Shown here piece after piece: positions 16,503 through 25,075 of a stretch of 52,110 nt of DNA. The first letter of the stretch is position 1. Each line of letters begins with the position of its first letter. The position numbers and the translations under genes were made by a program. The DNA comes from Alphaproteobacteria bacterium (lineage in GTDB: Bacteria > Pseudomonadota > Alphaproteobacteria > RF32 > CAG-239): the NCBI GenBank assembly GCA_017528205.1, contig JAFXPE010000036.1, positions 1 to 52,110 on the forward strand. Reading direction: 5' to 3'. Under the pieces are notes generated by a model. The model was not told where the DNA came from, ran no database searches, and was given only the letters and a program-made list of their open reading frames with translations.

Positions 16503-18179
16503 TTAATCCTCATAATTTTCTGTTATTGTCCCCTCACTCGTAAATTCGGTCGGCTCCTCATCTTCTGCCGCTTCAACGCTTTTACGAATTATTGTATCTA
16601 TTTTAGCACCGTTAAATTCATTTAGTATAGCTTTAACCAAAGGATATTCAGAGATATTTTTCTTATCCCGATTAAGTTCCCGCGATTCGATAAAGGCCAA
16701 AGTTTCGCCCAGCGGCTCATAGTCAATATCAAAATGCCACGGCGAGCCGGTTTCTTTTTCCAAAAAGTTGCGAAAATCCATAATCAGATTTTTGTCGGCC
16801 TTTTCCGAAACGGCGAGATGAATTTTGCCGTGTTCAAAAGACTTGAATGATATATCGTTTTTAATGGCATACATCAACATCGGCACTTTTTTGGCTGTCA
16901 TCAATTTCAGTAAATCGGCGGTTGTATCCAGCACAATACCGGACGCCGAGGCACCATCCAATGCGGCGTCATCATTTTCGGTACCGTTAAGAGAAGTATT
17001 TTTAGCTAGGCCGGATTTTTTTTTTAATTCCTCAAGCATAGCTGCCGGAGTAGGAAGCGAGGCGGAATATGCTATTCGTATCAATATCATTTCCAGCGCG
17101 TCGTTTTGCACCGTGGCATATTGCAACTCGCTCAGCCCCTTAATCAGCATCTGCCAAATTTTAGAAAGAATACTTATCGGAGCTCCGTTCAACTTTTTAC
17201 ACAATTCCCTGTCGGCTTCGCTCAGCGCGGCATCATTTATAAATTCAGGCAAGACCTTTACTTTGGCCAACAAATGCGTAATTTCGATTAAATCCTGCAA
17301 CACCAACATCGGAGTTGCACCGTTAACATAAAGTTCCTGCAAAGTTTGCAAAACCGCCGCCACATCGCCGCTAAGGAGCTGTTCATAAAGCTTGCCGCTT
17401 TGTTGTCTGTCGGCCAGCCCCAACATATTTTTAACCGTTTCGGTATCAACTTTTCCGTCGCCCAAAACAATTGCCTGATCGAGCATCGAAAGTCCGTCAC
17501 GAGCCGAACCGTCGGCGGCTCTGGCCACCGCGTGCAAAGCTTCTTCATCAAAAGATATATTTTCCGCCGTCAAAACTTTTTTAAACAGCGTAATCAGCGT
17601 TTCCACACTCAAGCGTTGCAAATCAAAACGTTGACAACGAGATAAAATAGTAACCGGAACTTTGCGAATTTCGGTTGTAGCAAAAATAAATTTAACGTGA
17701 GCCGGCGGCTCTTCCAAAGTTTTAAGCAAAGCATTAAATGCACTTTTAGAAAGCATATGCACTTCATCGATGATATAAACTTTATAGCGAGCGCTGACCG
17801 GCTTATAGCGAACACCATCCAAAATTTCGCGCATATCATCAACGCCGGTTTTAGAAGCGGCATCCAATTCAATCACATCAATGTGTCTTGATGCGGCAAT
17901 CGCCTTACAGTTTTCGCATTCGCCGCATGGATGAATGGTCGGGCCGCCGTTGCCATCCGGGCCTATGCAGTTGATGGCTCTGGCAATCAAACGCGCCGTG
18001 GTAGTTTTGCCCACGCCGCGAATTCCGGTTAAAATATAAGCATGATGCAAGCGGTTATTTTTTATGGCGTTAGTTAAAGTTTGCACCAAAGCATCTTGCC
18101 CCAGCAAATCTTCAAAATTCTGCGGACGATACTTTCGCGCCAAAGCCACATACTGTGTATTTTCGTTTAACTCTGCCAT
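16503..18179 (-). CDS. dnaX: DNA polymerase III subunits tau/gamma
   Basis: 558 aa. The clamp-loader ATPase: LARKYRPQNFEDLLGQ at the start, Walker A GIRGVGKTTTAR (~53-64), zinc-binding Cys residues around HPCGECENCKAI, Walker B IDEVHMLS and the SRCQRFDLQRL sensor segment. The C-terminal third (~370-558) is the tau-type extension. It begins just downstream of the SRP RNA gene and leads the dnaX-ybaB-recR operon. Confidence 0.96.
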   Translation of the reverse strand: MAELNENTQYVALARKYRPQNFEDLLGQDALVQTLTNAIKNNRLHHAYILTGIRGVGKTTTARLIARAINCIGPDGNGGPTIHPCGECENCKAIAASRHIDVIELDAASKTGVDDMREILDGVRYKPVSARYKVYIIDEVHMLSKSAFNALLKTLEEPPAHVKFIFATTEIRKVPVTILSRCQRFDLQRLSVETLITLFKKVLTAENISFDEEALHAVARAADGSARDGLSMLDQAIVLGDGKVDTETVKNMLGLADRQQSGKLYEQLLSGDVAAVLQTLQELYVNGATPMLVLQDLIEITHLLAKVKVLPEFINDAALSEADRELCKKLNGAPISILSKIWQMLIKGLSELQYATVQNDALEMILIRIAYSASLPTPAAMLEELKKKSGLAKNTSLNGTENDDAALDGASASGIVLDTTADLLKLMTAKKVPMLMYAIKNDISFKSFEHGKIHLAVSEKADKNLIMDFRNFLEKETGSPWHFDIDYEPLGETLAFIESRELNRDKKNISEYPLVKAILNEFNGAKIDTIIRKSVEAAEDEEPTEFTSEGTITENYED

Positions 18180-18196
18180 TGCACTTTCTTTATTTT

Positions 18197-18291
18197 GAGG
18201 CGAAGGGACTTAGACCTTGAGCTCATCGTTACGGCTGCTTCCTTCCGAACCTGACCGAGTTGGCGACCGCACAACCCTAAGCCCTTCATAA
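18197..18291 (-). ncRNA. ffs: Signal recognition particle RNA (4.5S type)
   Basis: On the minus strand the conserved domain IV core is seen: GGTCAGGTTCGGAAGGAAGC followed by AGCC. The ends pair, GAAGGGCTTAG with CTAAGTCCCTTC, over ~86-95 nt. It binds Ffh for membrane targeting of nascent proteins. Its position directly upstream of dnaX is usual. Exact ends are estimated from the pairing. Confidence 0.93.
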
Positions 18292-18346
18292 AACTACTTC
18301 ATATAATGGGCAAAACCGATGATTTTGCAAGCAAAAAAATCACTTA

Positions 18347-19627
18347 TCACATATTAGTCAGCATATTTTGCAAATCTGCAGGGCTTTCTCCGATAATTTG
18401 CGGCATCTGCACATAGCCGGACGGGCTCTCGGCATATGCGTCGGCATATCCGTAGAAGTGCTCCGGAGCGTATTCTATAACGTATTTGCCGCCGGAAGAA
18501 ACCTTTACCACATCCAATCCGTGTTCATTCAAGCCATTTGCAAAAAATCTGAACGAGCCGCTCATCCCCGTATATCCTTCCGCGCGCAAAAGCTGATCTT
18601 CCAAATTGCCGCCCTGACGCGCCAAAACCGAAGCCAAGGCCACCGCATCATAAGCAAAAATGCTCAGTCCACTCGGACGTTCACCGAACAATTCGTGATA
18701 TTTTTCGGCGAATTTGCTCTGATTTTTCAGCGACATTACCGGATAAACCGCCCCATACAATTCGGTTTCTTTGCTGAGCGAGCTGTTATCCCACACCGAA
18801 GTTCCCATAAACAAAACATCCGGCGCCGCCACATCATAATAGCTGAACATCGAAGAAATTGCCTTCAATCGGTTGCCGGTTTCCGGAATCAGCAAGGCGT
18901 CAAAGTCAACTCCGCCGCTTTTCATTTTGGTTACCAGCCCCGTAAAATCCATACTTTGCGGATTGTAAAACCCGACCTTAACCAAGCTCACGCCCTGTTT
19001 TTTGGCCGCTTTCAAAAGCGAGCGGAACATATTGGCACCGCTTTGGTTGCTCGGCAACACCGCCGCAATACGCGAACGCCCTTGCGATGCCGCATATTTC
19101 ACGATTCGCCCTATTTGGTCGTCATGCAACAAGCCGATAGAATAAACACCCTCCTGCAACACCGCCGGCGAGGTAGAAAACGTAATCACCGGAACATCTT
19201 CGGACTTTGCCTCGGCGCTGATTGCCGAAACTTCATCACTTCTGAGCGGGCCGATAATCAGCTCGCTGTCGGCATTGAGAGCATTTTCAAGTGCCACCCG
19301 CGCACCGCTGCTACTGCCTTTGGTATCATAAAACTGCACCACCAAATTGTTGTTATTCACATCGCCTATGGCCATCATTGCGGCATTTTTCAGGCCCTGT
19401 CCGATAGAGGCATCGGCACCGGAAAGCGGCAACAACATCGCCACTCTGAAACTTCCGGAATGTCCCAAATCAACATGCGAATAATCGGTCGATTCCGCCA
19501 TTTTTAAGTCGTCCGTATCTGCCGCTGAATGATAAAGCGAGCGATACACCGGCGTTTGCTGAACCCACGAACAAGCGCCGAACAAAGCACAGCTTAAAAT
19601 GATACAAAATTTTTTTAACACTTGCAA
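18347..19627 (-). CDS. Penicillin-binding-protein activator-like lipoprotein (LpoA/periplasmic-binding fold)
   Basis: 426 aa. A lipoprotein signal peptide ends in the lipobox LFGAC (Cys19). The mature part is a type-1 periplasmic-binding fold: VAMLLPLSGADASIGQGLKNAAMMA, LIIGPLRSDEVSAIS, PVITFSTSP, GVYSIGLLHDDQIGRI, FMGTSVWD and IFAYDAVALASVLA. In proteobacteria such proteins next to rsmI and yraN are LpoA-type activators of peptidoglycan synthases. Here rsmI-yraN is divergent and adjacent, which supports this over an amino-acid-binding protein. It lacks the N-terminal TPR-like domain of the enterobacterial LpoA, as alphaproteobacterial versions commonly do. Confidence 0.82.
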   Translation of the reverse strand: MQVLKKFCIILSCALFGACSWVQQTPVYRSLYHSAADTDDLKMAESTDYSHVDLGHSGSFRVAMLLPLSGADASIGQGLKNAAMMAIGDVNNNNLVVQFYDTKGSSSGARVALENALNADSELIIGPLRSDEVSAISAEAKSEDVPVITFSTSPAVLQEGVYSIGLLHDDQIGRIVKYAASQGRSRIAAVLPSNQSGANMFRSLLKAAKKQGVSLVKVGFYNPQSMDFTGLVTKMKSGGVDFDALLIPETGNRLKAISSMFSYYDVAAPDVLFMGTSVWDNSSLSKETELYGAVYPVMSLKNQSKFAEKYHELFGERPSGLSIFAYDAVALASVLARQGGNLEDQLLRAEGYTGMSGSFRFFANGLNEHGLDVVKVSSGGKYVIEYAPEHFYGYADAYAESPSGYVQMPQIIGESPADLQNMLTNM

Positions 19628-19701
19628 TTTTCCTCAAAATATCAAACAATAGCATATTAATAATTCTAAATAATCTTTTTGTAAAGTTAAAGTTTGATAA
19701 A

Positions 19702-20535
19702 ATGCTAAGAAACGGACTGTACATAATTTCTACCCCCATCGGCAATTTGCAGGATATTTCCGCCCGCGCAACGGAAATATTGCGCGAAGCCGATGTTATT
19801 GCTTGCGAAGACACGCGTGTTTCGCGCAAACTGTTTTCGCTTCTGGGTTTGCCGCAAGATAAACAATTTCTCAAATATGAGGACCACAGCGAAGAAAAAA
19901 ATTCGCAACATCTGATTGATTTGATTTTGGAAAATCACGCCGTTGCCTTAATTTCCGACGCCGGTTCGCCCTTGATTTCCGACCCCGGCTACAAGCTGGT
20001 GCGCAAATGCCGCGAGCAAAATGTCTACGTTACGGCCATTCCGGGTGCTTGCGCGGTTATCACGGCGTTGCAACTTTCCGGATTGCCGACCAACCGCTTT
20101 ATGTTTGCCGGTTTTATCCCCAACAAAGACAAGGCGCGCACCGATTTATTCAACGAGCTGAAAAACATCGACACCACCCTGATTTTTTACGAAACCGCAC
20201 CGCGTCTTTTAAAAACTTTACAACAGGCCGCCGAAGTTTTTCATAATCGCGAAGTGGCGGTTGCCCGTGAGCTGACTAAAATGTTTGAAGAAACCGTATG
20301 CGGTGATTTTGCCGCGGTTATTGAGCATTTTACGCAAAACGAGCCGCGCGGCGAATTTGTCTTGATGATTGCCCCGCCGACCGAAAAAGAATATAAAATC
20401 GACGATGTGCGCGAAATTTTGCAACAACGATTGCGCGAAACCTCGCTCAAAACCGCGGTTAAGGAAATTTGCGAACAATATAAGCTGAACAAAAACGAAG
20501 TTTATGATTTGGCGTTGGAACTTAAAGATGAATAA
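19702..20535 (+). CDS. rsmI: 16S rRNA 2'-O-ribose C1402 methyltransferase
   Basis: 277 aa, tetrapyrrole-methylase fold. Motifs: GLYIISTPIGNLQDIS, ADVIACEDTRVSRKL, LISDAGSPLISDPGYKLV, PGACAVITALQLSGLPT and FAGFIP. It methylates the ribose of C1402 in the ribosomal decoding centre. The last codons overlap the yraN start by 8 bp (ATGAATAA). Confidence 0.96.
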   Translation: MLRNGLYIISTPIGNLQDISARATEILREADVIACEDTRVSRKLFSLLGLPQDKQFLKYEDHSEEKNSQHLIDLILENHAVALISDAGSPLISDPGYKLVRKCREQNVYVTAIPGACAVITALQLSGLPTNRFMFAGFIPNKDKARTDLFNELKNIDTTLIFYETAPRLLKTLQQAAEVFHNREVAVARELTKMFEETVCGDFAAVIEHFTQNEPRGEFVLMIAPPTEKEYKIDDVREILQQRLRETSLKTAVKEICEQYKLNKNEVYDLALELKDE

Positions 20536-20884
20536 TTACCTCCGCGGAAAATATGCCGAATTTTTGGCGCGCAATTATATGCGTTTGCACGGCTTTTCCG
20601 TGGTAGAGCGAAATTATGTGTGCGGCCGCGGCACCACCGCCGGAGAAATTGATTTTATTGCCAAACGCGGCAAATTGCTGGTGTTTGTAGAGGTTAAACA
20701 ACGCTCCAGCCTTGAGGCGGCGGCCTATTCCATCAGTCCTCAACAAAAACAACGCCTAATTCGCGGCGCACAAAATTTTTTGAAAAATAACCCGCAATTT
20801 AACGGTTTTGATATGCGTTTTGACGCTATTTTAATTACCCTACCCTTAACCGTTAAACACATTGAAAATGCATGGAGTGCATAA
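20528..20884 (+). CDS. yraN: UPF0102 protein YraN
   Basis: 118 aa. An endonuclease-like fold protein of uncertain function, here with GKYAEFLARNYMRLHGF, the catalytic-looking GEIDFIAKRGKLLVFVEVKQR (E-x-D and E-x-K residues) and an SPQQKQRLIRGAQNFL helix. I choose the ATG at 20528, inside the rsmI stop region, over an earlier in-frame codon at 20504, because of the overlap and family length. Confidence 0.93.
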   Translation: MNNYLRGKYAEFLARNYMRLHGFSVVERNYVCGRGTTAGEIDFIAKRGKLLVFVEVKQRSSLEAAAYSISPQQKQRLIRGAQNFLKNNPQFNGFDMRFDAILITLPLTVKHIENAWSA

Positions 20885-20899
20885 AAAGGCAATTTATGC

Positions 20900-20928
20900 T
20901 TGCAATAGCGGTCGAAGGGTGTTATAAA
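20900..20928 (+). promoter_or_regulatory. sigma70 promoter of the HxlR-type gene
   Basis: TTGCAA (20900-20905), a 17-bp spacer and TATAAA (20923-20928). Confidence 0.65.
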
Positions 20929-20960
20929 GTTAAGGTATTGTGATTTTTGGGAGCAAAAAT

Positions 20961-21302
20961 ATGATTGAAATGCCGCAAAATCTGGTAGAGATGGCGCTCA
21001 AAACAATGGGCGATCGCTGGAAAGTTATGATTATTCAAGAACTTATGGACGGCACTAAGCGCTTTGGCGAAATCAAAAAAGAGCTTGGCGATATCACCCA
21101 AAAAGTTCTGACTGCAAACTTACGCGCTTTGGAAGAAAAAGGAATCCTGATTCGTACGGTTTATGCGCAAATTCCGCCAAAAGTTGAATATACGCTGACC
21201 AATTTGGGCTATAACTTAAAGCCGGTTTTGGATTCTATGCGCGCTTGGGCAGAAGAATATTATAACCAAAACGTCAAAAATCTGGTTCCGTCTCTGGGCT
21301 AA
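20961..21302 (+). CDS. HxlR-family winged-helix regulator
   Basis: 113 aa. HxlR proteins are dimeric winged-helix DNA binders. The core is clear: MGDRWKVMIIQELMDGTKRFGEIKKEL, ITQKVLTANLRALEEKGILIRTVYAQIPPKVEYTLTNLG and the family's final helix around VLDSMRAWAEEY. The usual N-terminal sensing Cys is missing; the protein has no Cys, so a thiol redox switch is unlikely. I choose the ATG at 20961, with GGGAG 7 bases upstream, over an in-frame GTG at 20940. Confidence 0.9.
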   Translation: MIEMPQNLVEMALKTMGDRWKVMIIQELMDGTKRFGEIKKELGDITQKVLTANLRALEEKGILIRTVYAQIPPKVEYTLTNLGYNLKPVLDSMRAWAEEYYNQNVKNLVPSLG

Positions 21303-22080
21303 AAACATTTTTTCATTTCTTTGGAGATACCCGAACAAGTCGGGTATGATAGTTTTTTTGCATTTCAACCTTGCGAATGCCTCCGCCATTCTGAGCCGTC
21401 GCTTTTCCGTCATTCTGAGCCGTCGCTTTTCTGTCATTCTTGCGGTGTGTAGCACTTCCGATTCCGTCATTCTGAGCCGTCGCTTTTCTGTCATTCTTGC
21501 GAATGCGAGAATCTGAAAAGCCGGCGAAGAATCTCTGCTCTCGCTGTGCAACCTCGGGCGTAAATATTCTGGCAATGTCATCTTGAGGCGCGTAGTCGCC
21601 GTCAAGATCTTATGTTACGGTGATGAAACAATAGAATACACTCTTGAGGTTGTATAATACTAAGAGATTTTGACGGGGATTTCGCTTATGCTCAACCCCT
21701 CAAAATGACGGTTGCCATATTATTAACTACCTCCGCCGCACAGCGACTAATGGGATCCTCACGTCAGTTGCTGTCTTGCTTCGCTGACGCTCGCTTCGGT
21801 CACTCGTTCGCCTTTGTTCGCTGCGCTACACTTGCGTTTGCTTACTTACAAGCGAACTTCGCCCGTCGTCCCAAAACAACATTTTGAGGTTGTTTTTGTT
21901 TCTCCGGCTTCCTCAGGATGACTGTCTCTTTTTTATCCTTTCTCCCTTACTTTGCTCGGAGGGATGACTCATCAGATGCCCGAACAGGTCGGGCATGACA
22001 GAACAGAAAAAAATGACCACATTTTTCCTTTCGCCGCGGTGTTTTTTGTACAAAAAAAACAACAATATTCCCCTTAACCC
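21303..22080. repeat. Repeat-dense intergenic region
   Basis: No supported gene. Three near-identical CATTCTGAGCCGTCGCTTTTC units lie at 21387-21409, 21411-21433 and 21468-21490. From about 21500 to 21725 an inverted, partial copy of the composite repeat seen at 24425-24710 can be read. At 21775-21895 there is a GC-rich CTTCGGTCACTCG module ending in the hairpin ACAACATTTTGAGGTTGT, shared with 51955-52050. Confidence 0.75.
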
Positions 22081-22121
22081 CTAATTCTTAATAAAAAATT
22101 ACAATATTGACAAAAAACATA

Positions 22122-22150
22122 TTGCAATTCTAAAAACTCTATGCTAGTAT
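22122..22150 (+). promoter_or_regulatory. sigma70-like promoter upstream of the foreign-looking secreted protein
   Basis: TTGCAA (22122-22127), a 17-bp spacer and TAGTAT (22145-22150). Confidence 0.5.
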
Positions 22151-22175
22151 ATACTTGCATCATTAAGAATTTTGG

Positions 22176-22232
22176 AAGCCATTAAGTTATAATTATCTCA
22201 CGAGAGAATTATTTCCGCATGGCTTCCTTTTG
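22176..22232 (+). terminator. Leader hairpin with T tract (possible attenuator)
   Basis: GGAAGCCAT pairs with ATGGCTTCC, enclosing a second stem (ATAATTATCTC/GAGAATTAT); TTTTG follows. It lies between the promoter and the ATG at 22270. Confidence 0.6.
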
Positions 22233-22269
22233 TTTTGCCAATTATGTTCAATTCAAAATATTTACAGCT

Positions 22270-23127
22270 ATGAAGAGATTGATTTCTTTCGTTATTTTAG
22301 TAGTAGTGTGTGCGTTGAGCGTCAATGCTCAGCTGAGTTTCTATCCTATCGACGAGGTCAAGCAGCTATCTGAGACACAGTTCATGGTCAGATCAGGCTC
22401 ACAGACACTCCGAGTTAATCCCGACATATACAGCAAGGTCAAGTCCAATATCAACGACTACTTGTTGGTGACCTACAGGGACTCGAAGCAGAGTGCAATC
22501 ACCGTGGCCAAAAAGAGCAACATCCAGTATCGTGTCTTAGGCGTAGATTCTGTCGGCATCAGCAAGGATGGTTTAGCCAAGGTGTTCCTGTCTAGCGGTA
22601 AGGTTTACGAATCGGCTAACGAGGCATGGCTTACTGTCCGCCCCGGTCAAAAGGTTGCAGGAGCTTTCGTCGATGGTGAGACAAAAGTCATTACCAGACG
22701 CTGGCACACTGTGCCTCGCGAAACCGCTATCACCACGGCAATTCCCATTAGTCCAGCCCCCACCGAGCCGGTGATTATCCTGGACGAGGAGAACAAAGTG
22801 ATGAGAGCAGCCGCTCCGGCAGTAGCAGCTCCGACAGCGACCAGAACCGCAGCTCCGGCGCCTCAGTTTCTGAATGGTGGCGATGATGACGAGGAGGAAG
22901 GTCTGATGACCGAATTCCCCAAGAAAGAAGCCGCCGCCGCCGAAGCAGCCGAAGCAGCCCGTAGAGCAGCCGAAGCCGAAGCAGCCCGCAAGGCAGCCGA
23001 GGCAGAAGCCGCAGCCGCCGAGGCAGCTCGCAAAGCAGCCGCAGAGGCCGCAGCCAGACAGGCAGCCGCAACACCTACTACAACATCGCAGCCAAAAACC
23101 GTTCGCCTCGTAAAAACGAGCAAATAG
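22270..23127 (+). CDS. Secreted protein with Ala/Glu repeat tail, Bacteroidota-like
   Basis: 285 aa from the ATG at 22270. A signal peptide (MKRLISFVILVVVCALSVNAQ) of the kind common in Bacteroidota ends at Ala-Gln. The central part (~25-160) is probably beta-rich. The last ~80 residues are a low-complexity helix of AAEAEAARKAAEAEAA-like units with charged Arg/Lys/Glu. Unlike its neighbours it often uses AAG, CTC and AGA codons, and no Shine-Dalgarno site is visible; the leader is A/T-rich. It has its own promoter, leader hairpin and terminator. I do not recognise a function. A foreign origin is an inference from these signs. Confidence 0.75.
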   Translation: MKRLISFVILVVVCALSVNAQLSFYPIDEVKQLSETQFMVRSGSQTLRVNPDIYSKVKSNINDYLLVTYRDSKQSAITVAKKSNIQYRVLGVDSVGISKDGLAKVFLSSGKVYESANEAWLTVRPGQKVAGAFVDGETKVITRRWHTVPRETAITTAIPISPAPTEPVIILDEENKVMRAAAPAVAAPTATRTAAPAPQFLNGGDDDEEEGLMTEFPKKEAAAAEAAEAARRAAEAEAARKAAEAEAAAAEAARKAAAEAAARQAAATPTTTSQPKTVRLVKTSK

Positions 23128-23145
23128 GTTTGGTTACACAAAAGA

Positions 23146-23187
23146 GAAACCGCGTATTCCCCAGAGGAGACGCGGTTTCCGCATTTT
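23146..23187 (+). terminator. Rho-independent terminator of the secreted-protein cassette
   Basis: A 10-bp perfect stem (GAAACCGCGT / ACGCGGTTTC), then CGCATTTT. Confidence 0.85.
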
Positions 23188-23410
23188 AAAATACTTTTTT
23201 TGCCTGTTGTCATCTATATACTGTCATCCCTTGCGGTGTGTGGCGCACCACCACATCAAGGAATATCCCGACTCTGTCATTCTGAGGCAAAGCCGAAGAA
23301 TCCATTTCGTCTACAAGACGAAACAACGCTGCAAGCGTTGTTGGATTCATCACTTCACTATCGTTAGTTCAGGATTGTTAGTAAAAGTTATGTTATAAAA
23401 TAAGTGATAA
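23188..23410. repeat. Intergenic repeat with a perfect three-way junction
   Basis: No gene seen. It contains the CTGTCATTCTGAGGC and GAAGAATCC repeat words. At 23298-23348 the pair GAATCCA/TGGATTC encloses two perfect hairpins, TTTCGTC/GACGAAA (loop TACAA) and CAACGC/GCGTTG (loop TGCAA). Confidence 0.75.
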
Positions 23411-23413
23411 AAA

Positions 23414-23446
23414 CAAAAAAAGGAGCCTCGCTATGAGACTCCCTTT
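23414..23446 (-). terminator. Terminator of the pilin gene
   Basis: On the minus strand GGAGTCTC pairs with GAGGCTCC and is followed by seven T. Confidence 0.85.
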
Positions 23447-23474
23447 TATGAGGTTCATAATCGAACCGAATTGA

Positions 23475-24125
23475 TTAGTAGAATTTCCACATCAAGTAGT
23501 TAGCAGAACCAGCCACACATGCCACAACAGCATGACCTACCGGCATCGGCATATCTTGAATACATCTCATTGCTTTACCATTAGAATTAGTACTTGCACA
23601 AGTATCTAACGCCACATTCGCTAAATCCTCATTTACCGAAAAGGCCACCAAACCGGTACCGGAACTGGCGTTCCAATCTTGAGAAGCCAAGTCAATACAA
23701 GCAGATTGCGGAATACCATCATATTTAATAGTAAATGCTTTATCTTTTGCACCACTCGCACCAACAGATTCATTACTAAAACGCAAAGCGTATTTAATCG
23801 TAACCGCACCGGCATACGGATTGGTCCACGCAGACATATCATTAGCTGTCGGATTTGTCTTCATTTCATCCGGAAGTAAGTTCGCTTTATCCAAAATATC
23901 ATGGGTAGTTTTATCACCATTACCTAAATCCAAATAGTTCTTCTGCGAACCGAACAAAATACGAATATTGGTAACAATGTGTTGTACCTGGTCAATAGTT
24001 TTGTTTGCTCTAAATTTAGCCATAGCTTTAGAATAGCCGGCAATACCGCCCACGGAAAGAACGCCGATAATTGCTAACACGCCCAGCATTTCAATCATGG
24101 AACGACCATTTTCATTAATTCTCAT
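23475..24125 (-). CDS. Type IV pilin-like protein
   Basis: 216 aa. A short basic leader ending in NENG precedes a hydrophobic helix, RSMIEMLGVLAIIGVLSVGG; a glycine then a residue with Glu at about +5 is the prepilin peptidase and methylation motif. The N-terminus is like the PilS/type IVb pilin group. The rest forms a globular head with four Cys (SACID, DTCAS, MRCIQD and VACVAG regions), likely paired near the C-terminus. AAGGAG lies before the ATG at 24125. No assembly genes (ATPase, prepilin peptidase, secretin) are nearby, so it must use machinery encoded elsewhere, or be a pseudopilin. Confidence 0.85.
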   Translation of the reverse strand: MRINENGRSMIEMLGVLAIIGVLSVGGIAGYSKAMAKFRANKTIDQVQHIVTNIRILFGSQKNYLDLGNGDKTTHDILDKANLLPDEMKTNPTANDMSAWTNPYAGAVTIKYALRFSNESVGASGAKDKAFTIKYDGIPQSACIDLASQDWNASSGTGLVAFSVNEDLANVALDTCASTNSNGKAMRCIQDMPMPVGHAVVACVAGSANYLMWKFY

Positions 24126-24339
24126 AGTTTTTCTCCTTAAGTTTATCTAGTTACTATGCCATTACCGGCATCCTGTTTTCACTATGCCAGATACCCTTTA
24201 AAAAGTCAATTCATTAAAAGGATATATGACTCGAACTATAACTTTAGGAATAGTAGCACAATGTATCGTCGGGCATAACGGACCAAAAGAACAAGACTGT
24301 TATGTTGAGCTGTATGCTTTTGGGTCATTCTTGGCCCGA

Positions 24340-24725
24340 CCGAGAATGACCGTGTTTGAAGAAAAAGACTGTCATTATGAGGAGCGGTTATGCCGCGACG
24401 TGATAATCTCGTGAGGCGCCGTGCAATGGTAGTAGTCAATAATATGGCAACCGTCATTTTGAGGGGTTGAGCATAAGCGAAATCCCCGTCAAAATCTCTT
24501 AAGTCATGTACAACCCCAAGAGATATTCTTTAACCTTGCCATTAAAGCAGAGATCTTTACGCCCACTACGGGGCTCAAGATGACATTGTTATACTATTAC
24601 GCCCTAGGTCGCACAGCACCTAACGAGATTCTTCGCCGGCTTTTCAGATTCTCGCTTTCGCAAGAATGACTGAAAAGCTATCGCCTCAGAATGACGTGTT
24701 TTATTTTCTTAGAAATTCCCCAAAA
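24340..24725. repeat. Composite dispersed repeat, copy B (left part)
   Basis: No gene seen. From ~24425 (GGTAGTAGTCAATAATATGG) to ~24705 it matches 26625-26905 almost base for base, including GTCATTTTGAGGGGTTGAGC, GCAGAGATCTTTACGCC and CGAGATTCTTCGCCGGC. A GACTGTCATTATGAGGAG block precedes it at ~24367, as it does near copy A and at 36282. Confidence 0.85.
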
Positions 24726-24834
24726 AAATCCGGAGAATGAGTCAGATAGAAAAAAAGCGTTTCGCGCAGTGTACAAAAGAAGTACATAAGCGAAACACTT
24801 TTTGATTAGCAGGCCATTATACGGATTTTTAAAA
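24726..24834 (-). repeat. Structured hairpin element SR1, copy B
   Basis: The outer arms are AAAAATCCGGAGAATG and CATTATACGGATTTTT. The inner stem AAAAAGCGTTTCGC pairs with GCGAAACACTTTTT, a different sequence from copies A and C but still paired, with one imperfect position. The apex is TGTAC/GTACT. It lies directly downstream of the 6S RNA gene. Confidence 0.8.
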
Positions 24835-24841
24835 AAAGGAA

Positions 24842-24995
24842 GACCGTCTGACCGTGCTATACTTTCATTCAGACCGAACCGCTTATGTTAAGGTGGGCGC
24901 CATATAACCGGACCACGATCCGGACAGTGACAGCTCCCTAATGGGAAATGTTGGCTCGAGAGACATGCGGTTGACACGCGTCAGACAGTCCTACC
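24842..24995 (-). ncRNA. ssrS: 6S RNA
   Basis: About 150 nt on the minus strand, 80 bp downstream of zapA, the usual place of 6S RNA in proteobacteria. The ends pair: GACTGTCTGAC at the 5' side with GTCAGACGGTC at the 3' side. The arms enclose a long irregular duplex closed by an apical hairpin CCGGA/TCCGG, with sequence words GAGCCAACATTTCCC and GGCGCCCACCTT on opposite sides. 6S RNA mimics an open promoter and sequesters sigma70-RNA polymerase. Exact ends are inferred from the pairing. Confidence 0.82.
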
Positions 24996-25075
24996 GTCTA
25001 TGTTTAAAATATAACACAAAAAGCCCTCTTTTACAAGCAAAAAAAGGTCTTGGGGATAATTAGAGTTACCTAAAA

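Noticed and set aside
15858..16625. 255-codon frame opposite recR-ybaB-dnaX
   Set aside because: Spans three well-identified genes on the other strand; composition of a shadow.
18368..19507. 379-codon frame opposite the PBP-activator-like lipoprotein gene
   Set aside because: Antisense shadow of a gene with clear signal peptide and domain; no start signals.
21705..21887. 60-codon frame in the repeat-dense region
   Set aside because: Made of repeat words, no ribosome site, no conserved features.
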